Assembly (NCBI GenBank): GCA_016190025.1 | Contig: JACPRG010000146.1 | Span: 1-28,893, forward strand | DNA length: 28,893 nucleotides | Direction of reading: 5' to 3' | From: Candidatus Tectimicrobiota bacterium | GTDB taxonomy: Bacteria > UBA8248 > JACPRG01 | Shown here: one piece after another, positions 1 through 7,507 of the stretch | Position numbering within the stretch: the stretch's first letter is position 1 | Layout: the number at the start of each line of letters is the position of its first letter | Program-made: the position numbers and the translations under genes | The notes under the pieces: generated by a model | Database searches by the model: none | What the model was told of the DNA's origin: nothing | What the model saw: the letters and a program-made list of their open reading frames with translations, nothing else

Positions 1-2181
1 GGTCACGATCTCGCCCACGGCGCTTTTGACGCGGACCTTGTCGCCGTTCTTGAGGCCCCGGGCGGCGGCTGTCCCGGGGTTCATCCAGGCTGGGTTGCTG
101 TGGAAGATCTCGTCCAGCCACTTGCAGTTCTGTGTCCGCGACTGGGTCTGCACGTTCACCTTGAAGGTGGTGAGGATGAGATCGTCCTCGCCCATGGCCT
201 GATGGGCCTTGATGGGCAGATAACTCGGCAGCGCCGGGAAGCCCTTCTTCGCCAGGAACTGGGACTTGATCTCGATGAGCCCGCTCTTGGGGATCTTATC
301 GGGCTTGAAGCCGGCGTAGGCCTTGCCCTTGACCATCTGGCCCACGTACTGCTTGTCGGCTGTGTAGGCGTCCCCGCCCTTGAAGACGACCCCGGTCTTG
401 GGATCCACCTTCGTGCCCTTGAGCTGCTCCGCCGAAAGCTGCTTGGCGTGCCTCTGGTACTCCACCTTCGTGCTCTGGACAAAGACGCCCTCGCGGCGGA
501 TACGCTCGAAGCCCCCCGCGCCCTTCAAGCCCGACGTCTGGGCCGCGGCCTGGCGGACGTAGTCCTCTGAGTCCTTCCAGGGAAGGAACTTCGGCATGTC
601 GCCCCCGATGCGCCGGGCGAGATCCAGCAACACGTCCTGGAAGGCCCGCGCCTCGCCCAGCGGCTTCACCACCGGCTGGCGGAGCGCCACGAAGGGGATG
701 AGGGCGTAGGACTGGGGGGCCTCCGGGTCGTAGCGCTCGAGGTAAGTCGCATCGGGCAGGATGAGGTCCGCCAGCTCGGTGCTCTCGCTCATGTAGGCGT
801 CCACAGCCACGAGGAAGGGGATGAGCGACTCGTCCTTGAGGACCGAGCGGTTGAACTCCACCTCGCCGTTCGCGTAGACGGGGTTGTAGACGTAGGTCAT
901 GTAGACCTCCGGACGACCCTTCTTCCCGTCCTTGATCATGCGGAGTACCTGATGGCCCACATGGTGGGTGGGGTAGGCGATGTTCTCCCCGTCGATGATG
1001 TCCAGCTTCTTGCCTTTGACCTCGATCTTGGGTGACTTGGGCTTGCCCCAACTGCCCTTGCGGATCAGCAGCGTGCCTCCCTTCGCCTCGATGTTGCCCA
1101 CGATGGCGTCCAGGAGCCTGGCGCAGCGCTCATTCATGGCGCCGTATTCGTGGGCGACGAGGCCGCGGTAGGAGATCACGGTAGAGGGCTTGGTCGTCGC
1201 GAACTCGCGCGCCAGCCGCCGGAGGGTCGCCGCGGGCACCCCGCTCTCCGCCTCCGCCTTCTCCGGCGTGTACTGGGCGAGGTGGGCCTTGAGCTCGGCG
1301 ACGGTCACATTCGTCCAGGTCTCAATGAAGGCCCGGTCGAAGAGGCCCTCCTGCATGATCACGTTCGCCATGGCGAGCGCCACCAGGCCGTCCGTGCCCG
1401 GCTTCACCGGGATCCACTCATGGGACTTGGCGGCCGTGTTGGAGAGGCGCACATCGAAGGTGACGAGCTTCGCCCCCCGCTCCATGCCCTCCATCACCCG
1501 CTGGGCGAAGTAGTTGTGGGAGGTGTGGGCCTCCAGCACGCTGGCACCGAAATTCAGCATGTAGCGGGTGTGGGCGACATCGTTGATGTCGTAGCTCACC
1601 CCCCAGGTGAGCTCCTGGCCCGTGAACTTGCCCACCTCGCAGATGGAAGTGTGATTGCCGATGGTCTTCGTGCCGTAGGCGGCCAAAAAAGGCCCGGTGA
1701 TCCAGCCGGCGCGGTTGCGGCCGTAGTGGAACATGAACTTCTCGGGGTGACCCTCCTCGCGGAGCTTCTTGAGGCGGGAGGCCACCTCGCTCAGGGCCTC
1801 GTCCCAGGAGACGCGCTTCCACTTGCCCTCCCCACGCGCGCCGACGCGCCGCATGGGGTAGAGGACGCGGTCGGGGTCGTAGACCTGGTTCACGCCCGCC
1901 TGGCCTCTCGGGCAGATGCGGCCGCGGTTGTTGGGGTGGAGGGGATTCCCCTCGATCTTGGCCAGGCGGCCGTCCTCCACATGGCCCACGATGCCGCACA
2001 CGGCCACGCATTGGAGGCAACTGCTGGGGACGGCCTGTCTTTTCTTCCCCGCGAGGGAGAAGCTGGCGCCTCCCCTGGCCAGCTCCTCGGAATAGCTCAG
2101 GGTGGGCAGCGGCCCGCCGCCCGCAACGATGGCTCCCGCCGCCATGCCGAGCTTCATGAAGTCGCGACGCGAAAGGTTCAT
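1..2181 (-). CDS. Molybdopterin oxidoreductase catalytic subunit, PsrA/PhsA-like (3' end cut by window edge)
   Basis: The reading frame is open for 727 codons and leaves the window before a stop. The N-terminus has a twin-arginine signal (SRRDFMK, residues 4-10) and a hydrophobic stretch, so the enzyme is exported folded. Cys55, Cys58, Cys62 and Cys90 form the CxxCxxxC...C site of the FS0 [4Fe-4S] cluster. Cys181, in HTSICE, sits where PsrA/PhsA-type enzymes place the Mo-ligating cysteine. The family oxidises or reduces small sulfur or metalloid compounds with bis-MGD-Mo; the substrate cannot be read from sequence. The start at 2181 is favoured over an in-frame ATG at 2187 because AGGGAG (2188-2193) lies 6 nt from the former and abuts the latter. 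It begins 10 nt after the Fe-S subunit gene, as in a psrBA- or phsBA-type operon. A membrane subunit would be expected beyond position 1. Confidence 0.9.
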   Translation of the reverse strand, partial: MNLSRRDFMKLGMAAGAIVAGGGPLPTLSYSEELARGGASFSLAGKKRQAVPSSCLQCVAVCGIVGHVEDGRLAKIEGNPLHPNNRGRICPRGQAGVNQVYDPDRVLYPMRRVGARGEGKWKRVSWDEALSEVASRLKKLREEGHPEKFMFHYGRNRAGWITGPFLAAYGTKTIGNHTSICEVGKFTGQELTWGVSYDINDVAHTRYMLNFGASVLEAHTSHNYFAQRVMEGMERGAKLVTFDVRLSNTAAKSHEWIPVKPGTDGLVALAMANVIMQEGLFDRAFIETWTNVTVAELKAHLAQYTPEKAEAESGVPAATLRRLAREFATTKPSTVISYRGLVAHEYGAMNERCARLLDAIVGNIEAKGGTLLIRKGSWGKPKSPKIEVKGKKLDIIDGENIAYPTHHVGHQVLRMIKDGKKGRPEVYMTYVYNPVYANGEVEFNRSVLKDESLIPFLVAVDAYMSESTELADLILPDATYLERYDPEAPQSYALIPFVALRQPVVKPLGEARAFQDVLLDLARRIGGDMPKFLPWKDSEDYVRQAAAQTSGLKGAGGFERIRREGVFVQSTKVEYQRHAKQLSAEQLKGTKVDPKTGVVFKGGDAYTADKQYVGQMVKGKAYAGFKPDKIPKSGLIEIKSQFLAKKGFPALPSYLPIKAHQAMGEDDLILTTFKVNVQTQSRTQNCKWLDEIFHSNPAWMNPGTAAARGLKNGDKVRVKSAVGEIVT

Positions 2182-2191
2182 GGCCATCTCC

Positions 2192-2836
2192 CTAAGCGTT
2201 GAAGTGGGTCTGCTGTTCGATCTCGCGGGTCGTCCACTGCCGGTGGCCCGGGATCAGCTTTTCGAACTTCTCCCGCGCGCTGTTCCTGAAGCCCGCGTAG
2301 TAGGTGTTGGGCTTGGTGCCCATGCGCTCCTTGAGGACCTCGGTCGCGCCCTTTTTCTTCATGTGCCTGCGGATCTCGCTGTCCGGGTCGTTCAGGTCGC
2401 CGAAGATGAGCGCCTGCGGGATGCAGGTGTTCACGCAGGCGGGCACCAGGCCCTTGTCCACCCGGTGGGCGCAGTAGGTGCACTTGACGAACTCGCCTCG
2501 GCCCTCATCGAAGCTGATGTTGTGGTAGGGGCACGCGACCATGGAGGTCTTGAGATTGGGACTCTTGGGGTCCTTGATCAGGACCACGCCGTCTTCCCGC
2601 TGGACCATGGCGCCCCCGCTGGCCGCGACGCAGGGAGGATTCGAGCAGTGGTTGCACTGGTTGCGCAGGAAATACCGCCTGGTCTGGGGGTAGGTTCCAT
2701 CCTCTAAGTATTTGACGTGGGAGAGCCACACCCCCAGGGATACCCCCATCTCGGACTTGCAGGCGACCGAGCAGGCGTGGCAGCCGATGCACCGGTCCAG
2801 GTCGACGAGGAGCGCATAGCGCTTTTTGCTTGCCAT
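2192..2836 (-). CDS. Four-cluster ferredoxin-like electron-transfer subunit (PsrB/DmsB/NrfC type)
   Basis: This 214-residue protein has the family's usual length. Cysteine motifs appear in order: CxxCxxCxxxC at 16-26, CNHCxxxxC at 61-69, an ACPYHNI motif near 101, CTYC near 118 and a closing CVNTC. It should pass electrons between the molybdopterin subunit encoded just downstream and a quinol-reactive membrane partner. The second motif is odd: the expected fourth cysteine, followed by proline, is Ser73-Gly74 (codon AGC), so one cluster may be [3Fe-4S], altered or lost. There is no signal peptide, which fits co-export with the Tat-bearing partner. The start ATG follows GGAGTAGGAGG, which overlaps the end of the Rrf2 gene 4 nt upstream, indicating tight co-transcription. 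Confidence 0.9.
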   Translation of the reverse strand: MASKKRYALLVDLDRCIGCHACSVACKSEMGVSLGVWLSHVKYLEDGTYPQTRRYFLRNQCNHCSNPPCVAASGGAMVQREDGVVLIKDPKSPNLKTSMVACPYHNISFDEGRGEFVKCTYCAHRVDKGLVPACVNTCIPQALIFGDLNDPDSEIRRHMKKKGATEVLKERMGTKPNTYYAGFRNSAREKFEKLIPGHRQWTTREIEQQTHFNA

Positions 2837-2840
2837 CCTC

Positions 2841-3449
2841 CTACTCCTTCTTCATCGAATCGAGCACTTTAATAGGATGAGAGAGGTCTCTCCCTGGTGC
2901 GCCTTCGAGTGAATGTGAGTCACAATGCACCACCCCCCATTCGCCGCTTGGTTTAACCCCTTCCAGTTCTTTGGAAGAATTGGTCGCACTTTGCCCCGAA
3001 CGCCCCTCCGGCAGGTTTGCTCTTGGCGGCCATCGGCAGCATTCGCTGTCATAGGCAGCCACATCGGCCACCGTGGTCTCTCGGAGAACGGCCTCAATCC
3101 GGGCACGCTCCTCCTTCCAAAAAGAATGAGTGGGGCAGGAACGCTCATCGGTGCACTCCTGGAACCCCAACATGCAACGGGGGGGGACGTCCGGGCCGTC
3201 CACCGCATGAGCGACATCCAGAAGGGTGATGGTGTTCGCCGGGCGCGCCAGGGTGAACCCCCCATGGTAGCCCCGCTTGGCTTTGATGAGGCCGTTGTCC
3301 TTGAGTGTACGGATAAACTTAGAGAGGTAGGGTAGCGGGATCCCGGTGCAGGCGGAGACATTCTTGGCCGCCATCGACGCGGGATGGTTCTTGGCAAGGC
3401 AACTCAGGGCTTTGATCGCGTAGCCCGCTGTTTGGGACAAGGAGAACAT
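2841..3449 (-). CDS. Rrf2-family transcriptional regulator with Fe-S ligand cysteines
   Basis: From the ATG at 3449 the protein has 202 residues. The N-terminus (MFSLSQTAGYAIKAL) and the winged helix-turn-helix region (IPLPYLSKFIRTLK, then GGFTLARP) are typical of Rrf2/IscR/NsrR. A cysteine group C-x6-C-x5-C followed by PTH resembles the C-x5-C-x5-C...H [2Fe-2S] site of IscR, so it probably senses Fe-S, redox or NO state. The C-terminal tail of about 50 residues is longer than usual and low in recognisable structure. The start at 3449 is chosen over an upstream in-frame ATG at 3524 because AGAGGGA lies 6 nt ahead and the fold starts there. It is the first gene of the operon with the Fe-S and Mo subunits, so autoregulation of that operon is likely but inferred. 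Confidence 0.9.
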   Translation of the reverse strand: MFSLSQTAGYAIKALSCLAKNHPASMAAKNVSACTGIPLPYLSKFIRTLKDNGLIKAKRGYHGGFTLARPANTITLLDVAHAVDGPDVPPRCMLGFQECTDERSCPTHSFWKEERARIEAVLRETTVADVAAYDSECCRWPPRANLPEGRSGQSATNSSKELEGVKPSGEWGVVHCDSHSLEGAPGRDLSHPIKVLDSMKKE

Positions 3450-3479
3450 CGAAGTCCCTCTTGCGGACCGACAAATCGT

Positions 3480-3508
3480 AATATTGGACAAATGGACACC
3501 TTGGTCAA
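3480..3508 (-). promoter_or_regulatory. Sigma70-like promoter for the Rrf2/oxidoreductase operon
   Basis: On the minus strand TTGACC (3503-3508) is separated by 17 nt from AATATT (3480-3485), about 30 nt ahead of the Rrf2 start codon. The stretch is clearly more A+T-rich than its surroundings. No clear Rrf2 dyad operator could be assigned. Confidence 0.6.
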
Positions 3509-3727
3509 GTATTTTTCGTACCAATTAGTCTGAATTATGTAACTTGCCAAATATCAATTCATTGCGGGACATCTCGATCTGGGATGGAGTGTGAGAAAGA
3601 GTTACTTGTGATTTGTGAACACGCCAAGCTGCCGAAAATTATTACCCTCGGATTCAGTTGGATTTTTAGACAGGGCGGGGGGACGCGGGGCGGGTTCCGG
3701 GTGCCGGTCGGCGACGACTGGAGGAAT

Positions 3728-3746
3728 CTGCCCTCAGGGAGGGCAG
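3728..3746. other. Perfect 8-bp hairpin between Rrf2 promoter and tmRNA
   Basis: CTGCCCTC and GAGGGCAG flank a 3-nt loop. It lies about 100 nt beyond the tmRNA 3' end and could stop or process read-through, but it has no T-tract on either strand. Otherwise I see no gene in 3509-3849; a short open frame there has no recognisable protein character. Confidence 0.4.
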
Positions 3747-3849
3747 GGCCAAAGACAGTCCTTCCTCACCTGTGGAACGGCCTCCGCACGATAGCGGCTT
3801 TTCCATCAAGCCAGGGAAAATACAAATAACTCATTGAAATATAAAGACT

Positions 3850-4212
3850 TGGTGGAGGCGGGGGGAATCGAACCCCCGTCCGAAGGTCTTCGGCCTCGGG
3901 CTCCTACACGCTTAGCCGGGGTTTTGCGTCTCGCGTCCCCCCGTGTCCCCCCGGCGGGGACGAGGAAACGCCAGCCTCAGTTTGGTTTCGCCCGCGGCTG
4001 CCCCGAGGCGCGACGCCGCGGACTATCCCGATTTTCTGACACCCTTACCCGGCCCTACGGGCGCGGGCCGGAAGGGCGCTCACCGCGGATTAGGCGGCGA
4101 GAGCCAATTCCTGATTGGCAGTTGTTGTTTTGCCGTCTGTTTTACGAGGCCAACGGCGTCCTCGGCGTGCAACCCGGACCTCACATACCCCCGTCGAACC
4201 CAGATCGCCCCC
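3850..4212 (-). ncRNA. ssrA: tmRNA (transfer-messenger RNA), single-piece form
   Basis: The 363-nt gene starts with GGGGGCGATCTGGGTTCGAC and ends with a T-arm (GGGGGTTCGATTCCCCC-like) and an encoded CCA. The ends pair as a 7-bp acceptor stem (GGGGGCG with CGCCTCC, including one G-U). The tag frame, read from a GGC resume codon at 4134-4132 to TAA at 4092-4090, gives GKTTTANQELALAA, with the standard ALAA-type degradation tail. The resume codon is inferred from the following frame; the stop and tail are unambiguous. The remaining sequence is rich in short complementary G/C runs, as expected for pseudoknots. With SmpB, encoded just upstream on the same strand, it rescues stalled ribosomes. Confidence 0.95.
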
Positions 4213-4259
4213 TGAGCGATGGTGAGGGTGAGGCCTTCTCTCACTCCCCTCCTTTCTCA

Positions 4260-4279
4260 TCGAAAGTCGCGATTTTCGA
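4260..4279. promoter_or_regulatory. Near-perfect 20-bp palindrome upstream of ssrA
   Basis: TCGAAAGTCGCGATTTTCGA is self-complementary except for one symmetric position pair. It lies about 48 nt ahead of the tmRNA 5' end, a plausible operator distance. No convincing -35/-10 pair for ssrA could be picked in 4213-4300, so ssrA might instead be processed from an smpB transcript. Confidence 0.35.
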
Positions 4280-4381
4280 ATCCGCCGATCCCGCTTTTCG
4301 CCGCCGTCCCCGGGACCGTCGGGCTTTTCTCCAAGGTCTTCTCAACGACCGTCACGTCCCCGCCCAGAGGCGGCGGCACAG

Positions 4382-4440
4382 CTTGAGGTCTGTGACCTCT
4401 AGTTCCTGGCGCTTCGCGCCCCTTTGAGGTCTATGATCTC
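4382..4440. repeat. Two copies of the GAGGTC-nnn-GACCTC palindromic repeat
   Basis: The cores are at 4385-4399 (GAGGTCTGTGACCTC, perfect) and 4426-4440 (GAGGTCTATGATCTC, degenerate). The second copy overlaps the end of smpB and contains its TAG stop codon on the minus strand. The two cores are 41 nt apart. Confidence 0.85.
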
Positions 4441-4886
4441 TTGAAGGCCCGCTCGATCTCCCGCCGGGCCTCCTTCTGCTTGAGGGTCTCCCGCTTGTCG
4501 TAGCTCTTCTTCCCCCGGGCCAGGGCGATCTCCACCTTGGCCTTGCCCCCCCTGAAGTACATTTTGAGCGGGATGAGGGTCAACCCGCGCTCCTGCACCT
4601 TGCCGATGAGCTTTCGGATCTCCCGGCGGTGGAGGAGGAGCTTGCGCGCCCTTTCCGGGTCGTGGTTCGCGTGGCTGGCCGGGTCGTAGGGACTGATGTG
4701 CGTCCCGACCAGATAGACCTCCTCGCCCCGGACGTCCCCGTAACTGTCCTTCAGGTTGGCCTTCCCTTCCCGGAGGGATTTCACCTCGGAGCCCTGAAGG
4801 ACGAGGCCCGCCTCGAACGTCTCCTCCACGGTGTAATCGTGCCGCGCCTTGCGGTTCTCACAGATGATCTTGATGCCGCCAGCCAC
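4431..4886 (-). CDS. smpB: SsrA-binding protein SmpB
   Basis: SmpB binds the tRNA-like part of tmRNA and positions it in the ribosome during trans-translation. Recognisable family segments are ENRKARHDY near the N-terminus, [14 protein letters not shown], the AHISPY-like [20 protein letters not shown] region, and the basic C-terminal tail [11 protein letters not shown]...[10 protein letters not shown]. The start is uncertain. A GTG at 4886 gives 151 residues, normal for the family, but lies directly beside a palindromic repeat and lacks a good ribosome binding site. An in-frame ATG at 4982 would add 32 residues encoded partly by that repeat and would be almost leaderless relative to the predicted promoter. 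The TAG stop lies in another repeat copy. The gene lies upstream of ssrA in the same direction. Confidence 0.92.
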   Translation of the reverse strand: MAGGIKIICENRKARHDYTVEETFEAGLVLQGSEVKSLREGKANLKDSYGDVRGEEVYLVGTHISPYDPASHANHDPERARKLLLHRREIRKLIGKVQERGLTLIPLKMYFRGGKAKVEIALARGKKSYDKRETLKQKEARREIERAFKRS

Positions 4887-4887
4887 G

Positions 4888-4905
4888 GAGGTCACAGACC
4901 CCAAG
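4888..4905. repeat. Single palindromic repeat copy at the smpB 5' end
   Basis: GAGGTCACAGACCCCAAG differs from the consensus by one base. It lies 1 nt upstream of the candidate GTG start of smpB and downstream of the predicted promoter, so it would be in the leader or extreme 5' coding part of the message. Confidence 0.8.
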
Positions 4906-4987
4906 CCGTCCACCCATGCGGGAGGGCGCAGACCCCTCCAGCCGAACCCTTTGATTTCCGTCGCCTTCGGAGACCTTTTCACTTCTA

Positions 4988-5016
4988 AAGATAGGTTTTC
5001 CGCCCCTTCTTCGCAA
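4988..5016 (-). promoter_or_regulatory. Predicted promoter of smpB
   Basis: Minus-strand TTGCGA (5011-5016), a 17-nt spacer, then TATCTT (4988-4993). Transcription would start near 4981, about 95 nt ahead of the GTG start and at the alternative ATG. Confidence 0.45.
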
Positions 5017-5045
5017 CAAGGCGAACTCCAGGGCCTTGGCCAGGC

Positions 5046-5393
5046 TCAGGCCGGCAAGCCTTCCACCAGGATGACGTTGGGAGCGGCCGCCTTCTGCCGC
5101 AATTGGTTCCACGGCCGGTACTCTTCCGAGCTCCTCCAGCGGTGATAGGCCTCCACGCTCGGCCACTGGACCAGGACGATCCGATTGGGGACCCAGTCGC
5201 CCGTTATTCTTTCAACTTTCCCCCCGTGCGCGGAGACCAGGAACTTGCCCCCGTACTTCTCGACGGTCGGCGAATACCCCTTGACGCACTCCTCGAACAA
5301 GGCCGGGTCTTTCACATCGATGTCGAGGATCGCGTAGGCGGGGTTCCCTGCCGCGGGTCCGGCCTCCTTGGATTCAGGTGTCATCGCGCTCAT
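5046..5393 (-). CDS. DUF1330 family protein
   Basis: The 115-residue product matches the small dimeric alpha/beta-barrel DUF1330 fold: AYAILDIDVKDPALFEECV, then KYGGKFLVSAHGGKVERITGDW, VLVQWPSVEAYHRWRSSEEY and a closing NVILVEG. The biochemical role of the family is not established. The start at 5393 is supported by AGGGAGG 9 nt upstream; longer in-frame openings would translate through three palindromic repeats. It lies 159 nt upstream of smpB in the same direction, with a separate predicted smpB promoter between them, so functional linkage is doubtful. Confidence 0.85.
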   Translation of the reverse strand: MSAMTPESKEAGPAAGNPAYAILDIDVKDPALFEECVKGYSPTVEKYGGKFLVSAHGGKVERITGDWVPNRIVLVQWPSVEAYHRWRSSEEYRPWNQLRQKAAAPNVILVEGLPA

Positions 5394-5436
5394 TGGAGAC
5401 GGCCTCCCTTTTGGTAGTGGGTCATTTTGACGCGGA

Positions 5437-5505
5437 GAGGTCACAGACCTCAAGAGGTCACGGACCTCAAGCTGCGGCCCCGTCGGGGAGGTCACAGACC
5501 TCAAG
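5437..5505. repeat. Three phased copies of the palindromic repeat
   Basis: Cores lie at 5437-5451, 5454-5468 and 5488-5502, each followed by CAAG or TCAAG-type sequence. Their starts are 17 and 34 nt apart, i.e. one and two units of 17. They sit 44-110 nt ahead of the DUF1330 start codon. Nothing else is visible in 5506-5630. Confidence 0.85.
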
Positions 5506-5630
5506 CCGCGCCGAATGGATCGCAAGATTCGGGGATTTCTGATTTACTCGCGCCCTCTCAGGGAACTGGACGGCCCGAGGACTTCTGCGGAATGAACCCC
5601 GGCTTCGATCCGTGCGGCTCCCCTGGAGCC

Positions 5631-7163
5631 TCAGTGCAAGTTGTATTGAAAGCGATTCTTTCCGGGCAGCTCAAGGTCCCACTCCGCGTATAACTTTCGG
5701 ATCTGGGCTTCCATTGTGCGGAACGCCGGCCGAATTGCGGCCAGGCGGGGATAGTGGCGCGCCATGGCCTGGCTGATCTCTTGGGCGAGCGCCTCCTCAT
5801 CCAGGGTTAACACCTTTCCATCTCTCATCAGGGACTGCCCATCGACGAAGACCGAATGCACATCTCTACCCAGACCCCGCTGCATCAACAAATGCAGAGG
5901 GGCCACGTCAGGAGATATGGACGGGTGACGCAGGCGTTTCATGTCCAGCAAGATGAAATCCGCCTGTTTGCCGGGGGAGATGGAGCCGAGGCTCTTTTCC
6001 TGAAGAAGCGCCCGCGCCCCTCCCAAGGTCGCCATCCTGATCCATGCCTCCGGCGGGATCTGAGGCGTCCGGGCCCCAGGAGGCAGCCGCTGCAGCATAT
6101 CCCCAAGGCGAAGGTCCATCAGGAGGTCGTTGTCGTCGTTCACGCCGCAGCCGTCTGCCCCGAAGGCCAGGTCGGCGCCGATCTCTCGCATCACGCGCAG
6201 CGGGGCGATGCCGCTGGACAGCCTCAGATTGTTGGCGGGGTTGTGGACAATCACCGCGCCGCGCTCCTTGAGGATCTCGATGTCTTCCCTTGAAAGCCAG
6301 ACGCAATGGGCGCAGGAGACCTCTCTTCCCCAGAATCCCATTTCGTCCAATCGGGCGACGGAGGTCTTTCCGTACATCCTTCTGTCCGAAGCCCGTTGAT
6401 ACGCCGTCTCAAGCAGATGGATCTGGATCCCTGTGCCGCGGCTTTGCGCCGCCTCTTTTATCCGGTACAGAAGCTTCTCCGAGCACCACTCGGGCCCGGT
6501 CGGCCCCATGAAGATCCGAACCCTGCCGTCCGGCTCGTGGAGGTCTTCGAAGAAAGATTGCCAGACATCAAAGAACCGGTCGAGATCCATAGAACGCCGG
6601 AAAACACTCGCCGCTTTTTGCGCATCGGCGGGCAGGCTGCCCAGGACTTCTTCATCACCTCCGTAATACAGGCGGTTCTGGTCTCCAACTCCGACACAGA
6701 GACCCACCCGTACGCCGCTGTCTTGATAGGCCTTCGCGGCGGCCGGGATTCCCAGGCGTTCTTGTGTCGGAATTCCGACGTGATGGTCTACCACCCCCGT
6801 GCACCCCATCCGGATGAGCTCGATGCACGCCCACGCGGTGTTGAGGTAAATCTCACGCTCGGAGAAACCGGCCCGATAGACCCCCTGCAGGAACGGGAGC
6901 CAACATTCAAGCATTTGGTCCTCAATGCCCCCCCGGAATGAGCGGCCCGCCGCATGATGATGCGCACTGATAAGACCGGGCATGAGGAGATCGTTTTCCA
7001 GCGAGCCCACCTCTTCATGGAAGGGTCCCTGCCGCGAGAGCTCCTCATAAGGACCGACCGCAGTGATGGTGTCGTCCTCGACGACAACGGCTCCCCGCGG
7101 AATGACCCCCAGCGCGTCATCCACGGTGATGACGAAAGAGGCCTTGCCGAGAAGTTTCTTCAA
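5631..7163 (-). CDS. Amidohydrolase-superfamily deaminase/chlorohydrolase-like enzyme (SsnA/TRZ/ATZ group), paralogue 1
   Basis: This 510-residue metal-dependent hydrolase has an N-terminal beta-sandwich, a PGLISAHHH metal motif (His68 and His70), IHLLE (His249, Glu252), CAHCVWLS (His286) and FGADG (Asp337), followed by VNDDNDLLMDLR. These are the zinc/iron ligands and acid-base residues of mononuclear cyclic deaminases and dechlorinases. The substrate is unknown, probably a nitrogen heterocycle or amidine-like compound. The start is a TTG at 7163, supported by GAGGAGGAGAG about 8 nt upstream. It follows a binding-protein gene 344 nt upstream on the same strand. It has a collinear second copy at 27267-28799 of exactly the same length with matching ligand positions offset by two. 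Confidence 0.88.
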   Translation of the reverse strand: MKKLLGKASFVITVDDALGVIPRGAVVVEDDTITAVGPYEELSRQGPFHEEVGSLENDLLMPGLISAHHHAAGRSFRGGIEDQMLECWLPFLQGVYRAGFSEREIYLNTAWACIELIRMGCTGVVDHHVGIPTQERLGIPAAAKAYQDSGVRVGLCVGVGDQNRLYYGGDEEVLGSLPADAQKAASVFRRSMDLDRFFDVWQSFFEDLHEPDGRVRIFMGPTGPEWCSEKLLYRIKEAAQSRGTGIQIHLLETAYQRASDRRMYGKTSVARLDEMGFWGREVSCAHCVWLSREDIEILKERGAVIVHNPANNLRLSSGIAPLRVMREIGADLAFGADGCGVNDDNDLLMDLRLGDMLQRLPPGARTPQIPPEAWIRMATLGGARALLQEKSLGSISPGKQADFILLDMKRLRHPSISPDVAPLHLLMQRGLGRDVHSVFVDGQSLMRDGKVLTLDEEALAQEISQAMARHYPRLAAIRPAFRTMEAQIRKLYAEWDLELPGKNRFQYNLH

Positions 7164-7507
7164 GCGACTCTCTCCTCCTCGTTGCGCCTGAAATCGGAAT
7201 CCCAGGGAGAAAGAAAAAGGCGACGAAAAAGGAATTCAGGCGGCTGCCGGATCTTCGGTCGAAGCGATCAGCCGCCCCGAAGTTCCTGGAGCGTCCGCGC
7301 TCTCTTTTGCAGATGGCCCATGGATGTGGACGTTGCCAGCGAACCGGGGCGGCCGATCGATGCGCTCACGCGAAACCCGCTCCGGCGCCCTCGAACCAGC
7401 CAGCCAAGAGGAATAGAGGCGTTCCATCGTCCCCCGCCGGCCATTCAAGGACACGGTCACCGCGGGTCGAGCGGCACAACGCGCGCCCCAATCGGGCGTG
7501 CGTCTCA
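7164..7507. other. Gap without a confident gene
   Basis: An open frame of 90 codons (7236-7508, minus) starts in the TGATG overlap with the end of the binding-protein gene. Its sequence resembles no family I recognise, has no membrane segments and has no clear ribosome binding site. It could be a decayed permease or nothing. I see no repeat or RNA here. Confidence 0.3.

Noticed and set aside
3584..3829. Open frame of 81 codons on the plus strand
   Set aside because: It has no family resemblance and no clear ribosome binding site, and it spans a hairpin in a non-coding gap.
3834..4427. Open frame of 197 codons on the plus strand
   Set aside because: It runs antisense through the tmRNA gene and into the repeats.
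5437..5505. CRISPR-like array
   Set aside because: Units are 17-nt direct, self-complementary repeats with 2- or 19-nt gaps and no spacers of uniform length, and no cas genes are present.
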